In this document: positions 1 through 6,534 of the stretch, piece by piece | How the letters are laid out: the number at the start of each line of letters is the position of its first letter | Numbering within the stretch: the stretch's first letter is position 1 | Assembly (NCBI GenBank): GCA_016208805.1 | Contig: JACQXL010000225.1 | Location: forward strand, 1 to 16,085 | Direction of reading: 5' to 3' | Source of the DNA: Planctomycetota bacterium | GTDB taxonomy: Bacteria; Planctomycetota; MHYJ01; JACQXL01 | Length of the DNA: 16,085 bases | Notes under the pieces: model-generated | What the model was told of the DNA's origin: nothing | Databases searched by the model: none | Seen by the model: the letters and a program-made list of their open reading frames with translations, nothing else | Translations under genes and position numbers: made by a program

Positions 1-3
1 AAT

Positions 4-22
4 CCCGACACTGCGTGTCGGG
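4..22. repeat. short perfect hairpin
   Basis: Perfect inverted repeat: CCCGACAC, loop TGC, GTGTCGGG. It lies at the window edge in a stretch with no gene, so its host transcript cannot be seen. It shares the CCCGA/TCGGG theme of the palindromes at 141-177, 1775-1810, 1926-1961 and 2484-2515. Confidence 0.7.
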
Positions 23-44
23 ACTACCAAAAGGGGGCGGTAGA

Positions 45-139
45 CAACGACCTTTTGGCGCCATAAGGGCGCCATCTGGAAGGCGTGGCGCCGAAACGCC
101 ATGGCGCCAGAGGCGCCACTTCGGCGCCAATGGTCGTTG
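45..139. repeat. 95-bp inverted repeat with six GGCGCC sites
   Basis: The outer arms CAACGACC (45-52) and GGTCGTTG (132-139) are perfect reverse complements. Between them the palindrome GGCGCC occurs six times, at 57, 68, 87, 103, 112 and 123. The outermost two on each side are 11 bases apart, so the whole block is nearly mirror-symmetric about base 92. It could fold as a long cruciform or RNA hairpin. No open frame of interest crosses it. The space 1-280 otherwise holds only repeats and no gene I can support. Confidence 0.75.
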
Positions 140-140
140 A

Positions 141-177
141 CCTGTCTGCCGTCCCGAAGGCCTTCGGGACAGGCAGG
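141..177. repeat. dispersed palindrome, copy 1
   Basis: Contains the perfect 20-base palindrome GTCCCGAAGGCCTTCGGGAC (151-170), flanked by CCTGTCTGC on the left and AGGCAGG on the right. The same flanks and stem with a different loop recur at 1775-1810, 1926-1961 and 2484-2515. Confidence 0.75.
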
Positions 178-231
178 CTAACCCTTTTTTGACCACTCTT
201 TTATGTGGGGCTGTACTAAGTACACTGATTT

Positions 232-260
232 AACGGATTAAACCGGATATATAATCCGTT
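232..260 (-). terminator. hairpin downstream of rubredoxin
   Basis: AACGGATTA (232-240) and TAATCCGTT (252-260) are perfect 9-bp arms around an 11-base loop, 20 bases beyond the rubredoxin stop codon. There is no clean U-tract, so it may act as an mRNA 3' stem rather than an intrinsic terminator. A third AATCCGTT follows at 271-278. Confidence 0.45.
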
Positions 261-262
261 AG

Positions 263-283
263 ATCTGTTTAATCCGTTTACTA
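263..283. repeat. stop-codon-overlapping repeat, copy 1
   Basis: A 21-base stretch matching 2575-2595 at 19 of 21 positions. In both places its last three bases on the plus strand are the TAG stop codon of a minus-strand gene (rubredoxin here, thiolase there), read as TAG TAA on the coding strand. Confidence 0.6.
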
Positions 284-439
284 CACTTTCTCAAATTCAT
301 CTTTTCCTGCCCCGCAGGTCGGGCAGACCCAGTTATCAGGCAGGCTTTCAAATGATGTACCCGGCGCAATGTTGTTATCCGGGTCGCCCGCGGCCGGGTC
401 ATAGACATAGCCGCAGACTTTGCACTGCCACTTATCCAT
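281..439 (-). CDS. rubredoxin
   Basis: A 52-residue protein starting MDKWQCKVCGYVYDP, too short for many ORF callers. The two CxxC knuckles that bind the single iron are complete: Cys6-Cys9 in CKVCGY and Cys39-Cys42 in CPTCGA. The order and spacing are those of classical rubredoxins, and the length is standard. It acts as a soluble one-electron carrier. It lies 89 bases downstream of a ferritin-like diiron protein on the same strand. Rubredoxin and rubrerythrin-family proteins work together in peroxide reduction in anaerobes, so a shared oxidative-stress role is likely. The stop is TAG directly followed by TAA. A small hairpin (CCCGCC/GGCGGG, about 485-502) lies between the two genes. Confidence 0.95.
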   Translation of the reverse strand: MDKWQCKVCGYVYDPAAGDPDNNIAPGTSFESLPDNWVCPTCGAGKDEFEKV

Positions 440-528
440 AAGTTACTTTCACAGGTGTTAATAAAATATTATAAAAATCGTGCCCCGCCATAAGCGGCGG
501 GATCTCCACCGACAAATCTGCGTCCCGT

Positions 529-1041
529 TTACGGTCCGATATGCACTGCCCTATCCATCTGGTAAACCGTTTTCACTCCCTTTATCCGACCGCCCTGCTC
601 AATTAATTCCAGTTCGTTCTTGAGCAGATGGTAGTGGCTGTTTTCCACTTTAGACAGGTATTTCAGGAGCAGACTGCCCTGGGTATCGTTTATCCGGCCG
701 GCCAGCGTCCGGTAGAATTTTGATGCCGCTTCTTCGGACTTCATCGCCGCCCTCAGGAGCGTGGAAACGGTTATCCTGCCCTTTTGCGGGATGACCGGTT
801 TGGGCACGGCCGACACAAATGGCGTTGAGACGCTGATGCCCGGGAACTTCTGGTGATAATAGTCGGTCAGTATAGACTGGTGTTTTTCCTCCTCGCCGAT
901 AAGGAACCCCAATTTATCCTTTAGCGATGGGCTTTGCACGACGCGCCTTATCTTCTGGTAATACCTGGCCGCTTCTATCTCAGATTGAATCGCAATTCCC
1001 AGCACGGCGATGGTGGTTAATCCCTTCGGTAACTTTATCAT
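529..1041 (-). CDS. ferritin-like diiron protein (rubrerythrin family)
   Basis: A 170-residue protein with two helical halves that each carry the diiron ligand pattern. Glu21 in QSEIEAARYY and Glu51-Lys-His54-type EEEKH form the first half; Glu103 in KSEEAASKFY and Glu133-x-x-His136 in VENSHYH form the second. This is the four-helix rubrerythrin/ferritin-like arrangement, but the C-terminal rubredoxin domain of true rubrerythrin is absent. A separate rubredoxin gene follows at 281-439, so the two domains appear to be split into two proteins. Probable role: peroxide or oxygen detoxification, or iron handling. The exact substrate cannot be read from sequence. The ATG overlaps by four bases (ATGA) the stop of a 15-codon frame at 1038-1085 and has no strong Shine-Dalgarno of its own. 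Confidence 0.85.
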   Translation of the reverse strand: MIKLPKGLTTIAVLGIAIQSEIEAARYYQKIRRVVQSPSLKDKLGFLIGEEEKHQSILTDYYHQKFPGISVSTPFVSAVPKPVIPQKGRITVSTLLRAAMKSEEAASKFYRTLAGRINDTQGSLLLKYLSKVENSHYHLLKNELELIEQGGRIKGVKTVYQMDRAVHIGP

Positions 1042-1085
1042 AATATTTTCGCCAGTTTACATTCCGAGCATTTCCATTTTGGCAT
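1038..1085 (-). CDS. possible 15-residue leader peptide with CxxC
   Basis: Short frame reading MPKWKCSECKLAKIL. KWKCSEC resembles the first metal knuckle of rubredoxin-like domains. Its TGA overlaps the ATG of the ferritin-like gene (ATGA), a usual arrangement for translational coupling. The ATG lies about seven bases past the -10 box of the promoter at 1092-1120, so it would be nearly leaderless. It may be a regulatory leader, a relic of an N-terminal rubredoxin-like domain, or chance. Confidence 0.3.
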   Translation of the reverse strand: MPKWKCSECKLAKIL

Positions 1086-1091
1086 GCTGCT

Positions 1092-1120
1092 TTGATATCA
1101 TATCTTGCCAATGATGTCAA
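1092..1120 (-). promoter_or_regulatory. sigma70-type promoter of the ferritin-like/rubredoxin unit
   Basis: On the minus strand TTGACA (1115-1120) is followed after 17 bases by TATCAA (1092-1097). The -35 box is perfect and the -10 box matches four of six positions. The predicted start is near 1085. Confidence 0.6.
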
Positions 1121-1130
1121 GCAATAATTT

Positions 1131-1194
1131 ACCACGAAGACACCAAGAACACGAAACCTCCGGTTTATCTTTGTGACCTTTGTGCCTTTGTGGT
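1131..1194. repeat. ACCACGAAGACAC.../...CTTTGTGGT inverted repeat
   Basis: Left part ACCACGAAGACACCAAGAAC and right part CTTTGTGCCTTTGTGGT are roughly reverse-complementary, with internal near-repeats of (A)CACGAA. Elements of this wording are common between genes in environmental genomes. It sits between the DUF502 stop and the promoter of the ferritin-like gene. Confidence 0.6.
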
Positions 1195-1198
1195 TAGT

Positions 1199-1741
1199 TT
1201 ACTTCCCGCTGATACCGGCCGAGACGATGAAGGCCATCACTTCCGAGCCGGGTTTATCTATGGGCGTGACCTGGTTTTTCGGGACGATAATCAGGTTGCC
1301 GGCAAAGTTATACGCCTGAGGCACATAAACCGCCACGTCGCCGGCAAGTCCCAGGGATGAAAGGTCGTCCCTGGTGATAAAGCAAAGAACCCTGACATTA
1401 GATTGAGGCAATAAAGCCACCAGCACCGGCCTATCAAATATCTTCTTCTTACCCGTAAATGCGCCAATAAGGTCTTTGACGGACGAATAGACCAACTTAA
1501 TGAACGGCACCCGGCTGAAAGCGCTGTCAACCAAATGTAACAGCCCTTTGCTGAATATCCTTGAGACCAGAAACCCGACAAAGGTAATAATCACCAACGT
1601 GGCCACAAACCCAACGCCGGGTATGGGAATATGCAACAAACCGTCTATCCAATTAAGTATAATGTAAACAATCCAGAGCGTTGCCGCAATCGGCGCCAGG
1701 AACAGTAACCCTTGGATAAAATATGAAAGTAATCGCTTCAT
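1199..1741 (-). CDS. DUF502 family membrane protein
   Basis: A 180-residue protein starting MKRLLSYFIQGLLFLAPIAA. Two hydrophobic segments, about residues 8-30 and 42-60, are followed by a soluble domain with the family-typical VYSSVKDLIGAF stretch (about 84-95). A small beta-rich part near GDVAVYVPQAYNFAGNLIIV comes later. It belongs to the DUF502 (COG2928) inner-membrane family, whose function is unknown. The frame stays open for 90 codons upstream, but that stretch only translates intergenic repeats (REP block 1842-1912 and palindromes). I therefore place the start at the ATG ending at 1741, where a purine-rich AAGGGA lies at good distance. The gene is monocistronic or follows the toxin gene by about 270 bases of repeat. 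Confidence 0.85.
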   Translation of the reverse strand: MKRLLSYFIQGLLFLAPIAATLWIVYIILNWIDGLLHIPIPGVGFVATLVIITFVGFLVSRIFSKGLLHLVDSAFSRVPFIKLVYSSVKDLIGAFTGKKKIFDRPVLVALLPQSNVRVLCFITRDDLSSLGLAGDVAVYVPQAYNFAGNLIIVPKNQVTPIDKPGSEVMAFIVSAGISGK

Positions 1742-1774
1742 AGTATCCCTTAACCGCAGACCCGCCTGCGCCGA

Positions 1775-1810
1775 CCTGTCTGCGTCCCGATGTTCTTCGG
1801 GACAGGCAGG
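1775..1810. repeat. dispersed palindrome, copy 2
   Basis: CCTGTCTGCGTCCCGA on the left and TCGGGACAGGCAGG on the right, around a short different loop. Same family as 141-177 and 2484-2515. Confidence 0.7.
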
Positions 1811-1841
1811 GGCTTCGGCGGGCAGGGACGCAGAGGAAAAT

Positions 1842-1912
1842 GTCATTCCCGCGAAAGCGGGAATCCAGGTTACCTCAGAGATGTTCTGGATTCCTGCCTG
1901 CGCAGGAATGAC
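1842..1912. repeat. REP-like paired hairpins
   Basis: Two hairpins face each other. TCATTCCCGCGAAAGCGGGA at 1843-1862 opens the first, and TTCCTGCCTGCGCAGGAA at 1891-1908 forms the second. CATTCC/GGAATGAC ends and the CCAGG/CTGGA inner borders are in inverted orientation. This wording belongs to the widespread GTCATTCCCGCGAAAGCGGG class of repetitive extragenic palindromes that are usually moved by RAYT transposases. No transposase is in the window. Confidence 0.8.
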
Positions 1913-1925
1913 GTCTCTCAGCGCC

Positions 1926-1961
1926 CCCGCCTGCGTCCCGACGGCCGTCGGGGCGGGCAGG
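1926..1961. repeat. dispersed palindrome, copy 3 (variant)
   Basis: CCCGCCTGCGTCCCGACGGC followed by CGTCGGGGCGGGCAGG. The stem is the same as in the other copies but the flanks have become GC-richer, with compensating changes on both arms (CCCGCC with GGCGGG). Confidence 0.65.
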
Positions 1962-2007
1962 TCTGCGGTGAATTCGTGGCTCACCTCGTGAAACTCACCG
2001 CCGGACA

Positions 2008-2283
2008 TCACCTCAGTAAATCATACCCGCTGGAACGGTGGATGACCGAGTAAACCTTAAGCACCAGTTGGGATGGATACAACCAATATAAAATACGCCA
2101 GTCACCCTCTCGCCTTTTACAAAGACCCCGTAGATGCGACGGCAGGTTTGAAAGTCTATGGTGTGTGATTTTATCGGCATTTGCAGATAACCACTCTATT
2201 TTGCCTGCAATCCTTCGTTTGGTAGGTTCATCTAATCTGACTAATTCCTTGAGGGCATCGGGCGAGATTTCTATTCTAAACAT
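2008..2283 (-). CDS. RelE/ParE-superfamily toxin
   Basis: A 91-residue protein whose C-terminal half carries the RelE/ParE signature: LSNLPSHLRGLCKRREGDWR, then ILYWLYPSQLVLKVYSVIHR, then SSGYDLLR. The pattern (L-x-G followed by R-x-GDWRILY and later a hydrophobic strand ending HR) fits an mRNA-interferase or gyrase-type toxin fold; which target applies is not readable. The length is normal and the gene looks intact. It overlaps the upstream small gene by 13 bases, the usual antitoxin-first layout of type II toxin-antitoxin pairs, and shares its promoter at 2525-2552. Confidence 0.85.
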   Translation of the reverse strand: MFRIEISPDALKELVRLDEPTKRRIAGKIEWLSANADKITHHRLSNLPSHLRGLCKRREGDWRILYWLYPSQLVLKVYSVIHRSSGYDLLR

Positions 2284-2465
2284 AGTTTCTTCTTCGCCTT
2301 ATCCCAAGGAATGAATTTACCGCGCAGGTCATCTTTTCTTGCCCGATTCATCTTCTTCAGAAATCTCTTATCTTGTGAAAGCAACCAATCTTCCAACTCG
2401 TGCTCTATTTCTATGAATCTCTGAACTATACGTAGCGGCATCTTAACAGTATTCTGATTTGCCAT
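2271..2465 (-). CDS. antitoxin of a RelE/ParE-type pair
   Basis: A 64-residue charged, mostly helical protein beginning MANQNTVKMPLRIVQRFIEI and ending in a lysine-rich tail (DKAKKKLCLE). I do not recognise a named DNA-binding fold. The identification rests on size, position and the 13-base overlap with the toxin start. The helical central part (residues about 10-50) would wrap the toxin. A good Shine-Dalgarno (GGAAGGAG) lies about eight bases upstream. The 5' leader holds a copy of the dispersed palindrome (2484-2515) between promoter and ribosome-binding site, which could affect expression. Confidence 0.75.
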   Translation of the reverse strand: MANQNTVKMPLRIVQRFIEIEHELEDWLLSQDKRFLKKMNRARKDDLRGKFIPWDKAKKKLCLE

Positions 2466-2483
2466 TTTTAATATCTCCTTCCA

Positions 2484-2515
2484 CCTGTCTGCGTCCCGAT
2501 TATCGGGACAGGCAG
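2484..2515. repeat. dispersed palindrome, copy 4, in the antitoxin leader
   Basis: CCTGTCTGCGTCCCGAT, one base, then ATCGGGACAGGCAG. It lies wholly within the predicted 5' untranslated region of the toxin-antitoxin operon, about five bases upstream of the Shine-Dalgarno. Confidence 0.7.
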
Positions 2516-2524
2516 ATTTGTGCT

Positions 2525-2552
2525 ATAATAACAAAACTATAAACGGTGTCAA
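2525..2552 (-). promoter_or_regulatory. promoter of the toxin-antitoxin operon
   Basis: On the minus strand TTGACA (2547-2552), a 16-base spacer and TATTAT (2525-2530). Strong sigma70 match. The predicted start near 2517 gives a leader of about 50 bases. Confidence 0.7.
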
Positions 2553-2574
2553 GCAGAAAAAATCTATCGGTTCA

Positions 2575-2595
2575 ATCTGTTCAATCCGCTTACTA
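2575..2595. repeat. stop-codon-overlapping repeat, copy 2
   Basis: Matches 263-283 at 19 of 21 bases and ends on the TAG stop codon of the thiolase gene. A further partial copy (TCGGTTCAATCTGTTCAATC) precedes it. Confidence 0.6.
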
Positions 2596-3771
2596 TGGCT
2601 TGCTAAAACTCACGGCCATACCCATCCCGCCGGACATACACAGTGTGGCCAGTCCCTTTTTGGCATTACGTTTGGTCATCTCGTGCAGGAGTGTTACCAC
2701 GATGCGTGCGCCGGTGGAGCCAATCGGATGCCCCAGCGCAATTGCCCCGCCGTTGACATTGATGCGCGCCATCGGCAGTTTCAGTTCACGGTCTGCGGCA
2801 ATCACCTGTGCGGCGAACGCCTCGTTGAGTTCTATGATGTCAAAGTCAGCCAGTTTCGCCCCGGTCTTCTTCTCCAACTTCTTAATCGCCGGCACGGGCG
2901 CGATGCCCATATAGCCAGGGTCAACACCGGCCGTGGCATATCCGGAAATATAGGCCAGCGGTTTATAGCCGAGTTCCTGCGCTTTCTGCTCGGACATCAC
3001 CAGCACCCCAGCGGCGCTGTCCGCTATCCCGCAGGAGTTGCCCGGATGGACCGTGCCGCCCTTTTTGAACACGCTCTGGAGTTTGGCTAACGATTCCAGC
3101 GTCACGCCATCGCGCGGGTTTTCGTCTTCGGAGATGATCTGTTCCTTACCGCGCGAGTCTTTGACCGTGACCGGTATCATTTCATCGGTGAACCGGCCGG
3201 ACTTGCGCGCCTGCTCGCATTTGTTCTGGCTGGCTACGACAAACTCGTCCTGCTCCTGGCGTGGTATATCATATTTGGCAACAAGATTCTCGGCCGTCTC
3301 CCCCATCACCAGATTGCACAACGGGCACATCAACCCGTCGTGATACATCCCGTCCAGCACCTTGGCGTGGCCAAGCCGGTAACCCACCCGGAACTTATCC
3401 AGCATAAACGGCACCCGGCTCATATTCTCCGTGCCGCCGGCTATGATGATATCGGCATCGCCCAGTATGATTGACTGGTAGGCAAGGATAATGGATTTCA
3501 GCCCGGAGCCGCAGGCCTTGTTGACGGTGAAGGCCGGACTCTCCTGCGGGATACCGGAAAAGAAACCAATCTGCCGGGCCGGGTTGGGCCGGTTGCCGGC
3601 CTGGCGGGCGTTGCCGAAGATAACCTCATCCACCAGTTTCGGCTCTAACTTTGATTCAGCCAGCACGGCTTTAACCGCGGCCACGCCCAAATCAACGGCC
3701 GTGGTATCGGCAAATGCGCCCAGAAACTTGCCGATGGGTGTCCGCTTGGCGTGAGTGATGACGACTTTCAT
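2593..3771 (-). CDS. thiolase (acetyl-CoA C-acyltransferase)
   Basis: A 392-residue protein, the normal length for the family. The nucleophilic Cys87 lies in NKACGSGLKSI. His348 lies in GGAIALGHPIGSTGAR, and the second catalytic cysteine, Cys378, lies in CMSGGMG. The LNEAFAAQ segment (about 315-322) is also present. It condenses two acyl-CoA units or cleaves a 3-ketoacyl-CoA in the cytoplasm. Biosynthetic and degradative members cannot be separated here. The usual GNASGIND loop reads GNSCGIADSAAG, a mild deviation. It follows trpB2 on the same strand but is separated by a 75-base simple-repeat spacer, and no good Shine-Dalgarno precedes the ATG. Stop is TAG followed by TAA. Confidence 0.95.
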   Translation of the reverse strand: MKVVITHAKRTPIGKFLGAFADTTAVDLGVAAVKAVLAESKLEPKLVDEVIFGNARQAGNRPNPARQIGFFSGIPQESPAFTVNKACGSGLKSIILAYQSIILGDADIIIAGGTENMSRVPFMLDKFRVGYRLGHAKVLDGMYHDGLMCPLCNLVMGETAENLVAKYDIPRQEQDEFVVASQNKCEQARKSGRFTDEMIPVTVKDSRGKEQIISEDENPRDGVTLESLAKLQSVFKKGGTVHPGNSCGIADSAAGVLVMSEQKAQELGYKPLAYISGYATAGVDPGYMGIAPVPAIKKLEKKTGAKLADFDIIELNEAFAAQVIAADRELKLPMARINVNGGAIALGHPIGSTGARIVVTLLHEMTKRNAKKGLATLCMSGGMGMAVSFSKP

Positions 3772-3772
3772 A

Positions 3773-3850
3773 TAATTGCGAATTGCGAATTTTGAATTGG
3801 GAATTTATCACGCCCCAATCCGCAATCCGCAATCCGAAATCCGCAATTTA
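3773..3850. repeat. AATCCGC / GCGAATT simple-repeat spacer
   Basis: Two copies of AATTGCG and a TTGAATTGGGAATT stretch face four tandem seven-base units of the type AATCCGC (3816-3846), so the two ends are roughly inverted relative to each other. This degenerate tandem wording is frequent between genes in environmental genomes. The last bases overlap the trpB2 stop codon. Confidence 0.6.
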
Positions 3851-5188
3851 CGACCCCAGCACATCCCGATACCCGGATATATCCATAAACCCGTGTCCGG
3901 AGATATTGAATGCGATGGTCTTGGCCTTACCTTCCTCTTTACATTTAATTGCCTCGTCAATGGCCGCGGCGACGCTGTAGGCCGATTCGGCCGCGGGCAG
4001 GAAGCCCTCATTCTGAATAAACAACTTGGCCTTGGCAAAAACATCCTTCTCATCGGCCGGATAAGCAACGGTGTCAATATAGCCCTTATAGCGCAACAGA
4101 CTCAGAATCGGCGATGCGCCGTGGTAGCGCAGACCGTCGCCCTTGATGGGCGCCATCTTGGCCTGATGTCCGAGCGTGTACATTTTAAGAAGCGGCGTCA
4201 TCTCGCCGTGGTCGGCAAAGTCGTATTTATATTCGCCCTGCAGGTTGGGCGCAGATTGGCTCTGGGCCGCGATGAACTTTATCTTCTTGTAATTGCCGGA
4301 AATAGTCGGCTTGCCCTTCTCACCCATCAGGACATCACCTAAGAACGGAATAGCAAACCCGCCGAAGTTTGAGCCGCCGCCTAAACAGGAAATCACTACA
4401 TCCGGATAGTCGTCAAATAACGCAAACTGTTTCTGGGTCTCTAAGCCGATGATGGTCTGGTGCATCAGGACATGGTTCAGGACCGAGCCGAGGCAATAGA
4501 CCGTATCAGAAGAATTCTTTATGGCATCCTCAAGTCCTTCGGTGATGGCGATACCGAGCGAGCCGGGATGCTTTTTATCCTTGCTGTAGAGTGATTTGCC
4601 GAACTCAGTCTTGGGGCTGGGCGAAGCATAAACCTCGGCGCCCAACAGTTCCATATATGACTTGCGGTCCGGTTTCCAGTCGTGCACGGCGCGCACCCAG
4701 TAAACCGTGCATTTCAGCCCGGTCAGGGCCGTGGCATAAGCCAGAGCGGTGCCCCACTGCCCGGCGCCGGTCTCGGTCGTGACCCGTCTGTAGCCCTCTT
4801 TCTTGGCATAGTAGCACTGGGCCAGCGCGGTATTGACCTTATGACTGCCGGTCGGGCTGAAGAACTCGCTCTTGTAATACATCCGGGCCGGCGTATCCAG
4901 CGCCTTTTCCAGATTAGTTGCCCTGAATAACGGCCGGGGCCGGCCGGCCTTCTGGAATAGTTCCTGGATACCGTCCGGGATATCTATCCATTGCGCGGTT
5001 GACATCTCTTGGCCCAAGCATTCCTTGACCAGCATCTTGGGCAGGTTGGCCAGGCGGGATTCGCCCTTTGGGGGGTCCATAGGCGGCGGCAGAGGTTCTG
5101 GCAGGTCGGGAATAATATTATACCAACGTTCCGGAATCTCGTTCACTCCAATATTCGCCTGCCTCAGTTGTCGTTTCACATTCGCCAT
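3848..5188 (-). CDS. trpB: tryptophan synthase beta chain, TrpB2 type
   Basis: A 446-residue PLP enzyme of fold type II. Numbering from the upstream GTG (add 4): the PLP lysine Lys121 lies in SPTGSHKVN, TETGAGQWG is at 142-150, and the phosphate-binding GGGSN is at 274-278. The N-terminal extension (ERWYNIIPDLPEPLPPPMDP) and a length near 450 mark the TrpB2 subgroup, which usually occurs without an adjacent trpA; none is seen here. It condenses indole with serine, or acts as an indole-salvage enzyme. A GTG 12 bases upstream also opens the frame, but the ATG ending at 5188 has GAGGAAAG at the right distance, so I chose it. It follows the pgi remnant by 30 bases and is probably cotranscribed with it. 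Confidence 0.93.
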   Translation of the reverse strand: MANVKRQLRQANIGVNEIPERWYNIIPDLPEPLPPPMDPPKGESRLANLPKMLVKECLGQEMSTAQWIDIPDGIQELFQKAGRPRPLFRATNLEKALDTPARMYYKSEFFSPTGSHKVNTALAQCYYAKKEGYRRVTTETGAGQWGTALAYATALTGLKCTVYWVRAVHDWKPDRKSYMELLGAEVYASPSPKTEFGKSLYSKDKKHPGSLGIAITEGLEDAIKNSSDTVYCLGSVLNHVLMHQTIIGLETQKQFALFDDYPDVVISCLGGGSNFGGFAIPFLGDVLMGEKGKPTISGNYKKIKFIAAQSQSAPNLQGEYKYDFADHGEMTPLLKMYTLGHQAKMAPIKGDGLRYHGASPILSLLRYKGYIDTVAYPADEKDVFAKAKLFIQNEGFLPAAESAYSVAAAIDEAIKCKEEGKAKTIAFNISGHGFMDISGYRDVLGS

Positions 5189-5218
5189 TGCTTTCCTCAC
5201 TTTCTATTTTTTGATTTA

Positions 5219-6534
5219 CTACACCGAAATCATCCACTTGCTATCTTTCGTCAGCGTCTTATTAATATCGGCAATTTCCCTTTCAAATCCCGGGCGGCCG
5301 AGCAGTCCGAAGGTGGCGCGCTTGCCGGCCTCCACGCCCGGCTGGTTGTAGGGATTGACCTTGTATAACTTGCCGGCGTAGGCGGTGACCAGTTCCAGGA
5401 AATATAACAGCCCGCCAACTGTTTCCGGCGTAATCGCATCCAGTTTAATGGTATAATTCGGCCGCTGGTTCTTGACCAGCGCATATTCGGTCGCCCGCTT
5501 TTCTACATTCATCAGTTCGGCCAACGAATGCCCGCCCAGGAAATCATCTTCCTTCTGTTTGGGAATTGATATTTTACCAGCGAACTTGCCCACTTCAATA
5601 AAAATAACCAATTTATTATTCGGGCCTTCGTTATAAAGTTGTATCTGCGAATGCTGGTCGGTCGTGCCCAGGACATCCAGAACCGTCGGACCGACATTCA
5701 CCTCGTTCCGGCTTGTATCAAACCGCTTGCCCAGACTCTCCGGGTATAACTGGCGGAACCATTCAGCCACGCCTTTCAACTGATGGGCATACGGCATCAG
5801 CACCAGGATGTTCTTGTTCTTCTTGATATCATAAAGATAATTCACCAGCGCGGCCAAAAAGGCCGGGTTCTGGGATACGGGCAGTGGCTTCAGCGCTTTA
5901 TCCACCGTCGCCGCGCCCTTGAGCAACGCCTTAATGTCAATTCCGGTGCAGGCGGCCGGCAACAGCCCGACCGGACTCAAAACCGAATAACGTCCTTCCA
6001 CACCGGCCGGAGTCTCAAACGAGGTCAACCCTTCTTTATGGGCGGTCTGACGGAGAAATCCATTATCCTTATCGGTGGTGATAATCAGATGCTCTTTATA
6101 CTTCTTGCCGAACTTCTTCTTTAACAGGTTGAGGACGAGCAGATGACATTGAGGAGAGCGGCGGTTTCGGTCGGGTCAACATTATCAAGGACGAATAAGC
6201 GCGGCAGACCCTTTCGGGCGCGTGGCGTCAGCAGGTTGTAAAAGGGCGGATGGAGAGCGGTGTGCAGGGCGCTGGCGCCCAGGGCCGAGCCGCCGATGCC
6301 CAGCACTATGAAATCTTCATACGAATGCGCCTTCTGCTTTGCGGCCTTTTCTATTACTGAAATATTCTCATACGGCAGATTCAGGAACGGATGTTTTCCT
6401 TCTGTGCGCTCGCTGTTGACCGAGACCGGCACATAACTGGTTGATGAAACGAACTCGTCAATATCATCCGGGCGCAGGCCGTGAATCGGTCCGAGCGTGT
6501 TGGATATAATATTATTAAAGTCTATTGTGAACAT
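5219..6534 (-). pseudogene. pgi: glucose-6-phosphate isomerase, broken by internal deletion
   Basis: Two frames on the same strand together cover the enzyme. The first (6121-6534) gives the N-terminal part with VLGIGGSALGASAL and FVLDNVDPTETAALLNVI, then shifts into a stop. The second is open from about 6150 to 5219. It starts LLVLNLLKKKFGKKYKEHLI and carries GRYSVLSPVGLLPAA, TTDQHSQIQLYNEG and VEKRATEYALVKNQ. About 20-25 residues expected between them, including the SKSGTT-type phosphate-binding loop of the SIS domain, are missing at about 6145-6155. The change is therefore a deletion of some 60-75 bases that also shifts the frame, not a single-base slip. The product would be inactive. It overlaps the exonuclease gene by 20 bases and precedes trpB2. 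An assembly error is the main alternative. Confidence 0.85.

Noticed and set aside
1742..2011. 90-codon N-terminal extension of the DUF502 gene
   Set aside because: It translates the REP-like and palindromic repeats; DUF502 proteins begin at the first membrane segment, matching the ATG at 1741.
2518..3090. 190-codon frame on the plus strand
   Set aside because: It is antisense to the thiolase gene and shows no recognizable protein features.
3773..3850. CRISPR-like repeat
   Set aside because: The units are seven bases and contiguous, without spacers; it is a degenerate tandem repeat.
5189..5200. GTG start of trpB2
   Set aside because: The ATG at 5188 has a well-placed GAGGAAAG and the GTG lies within that ribosome-binding region.
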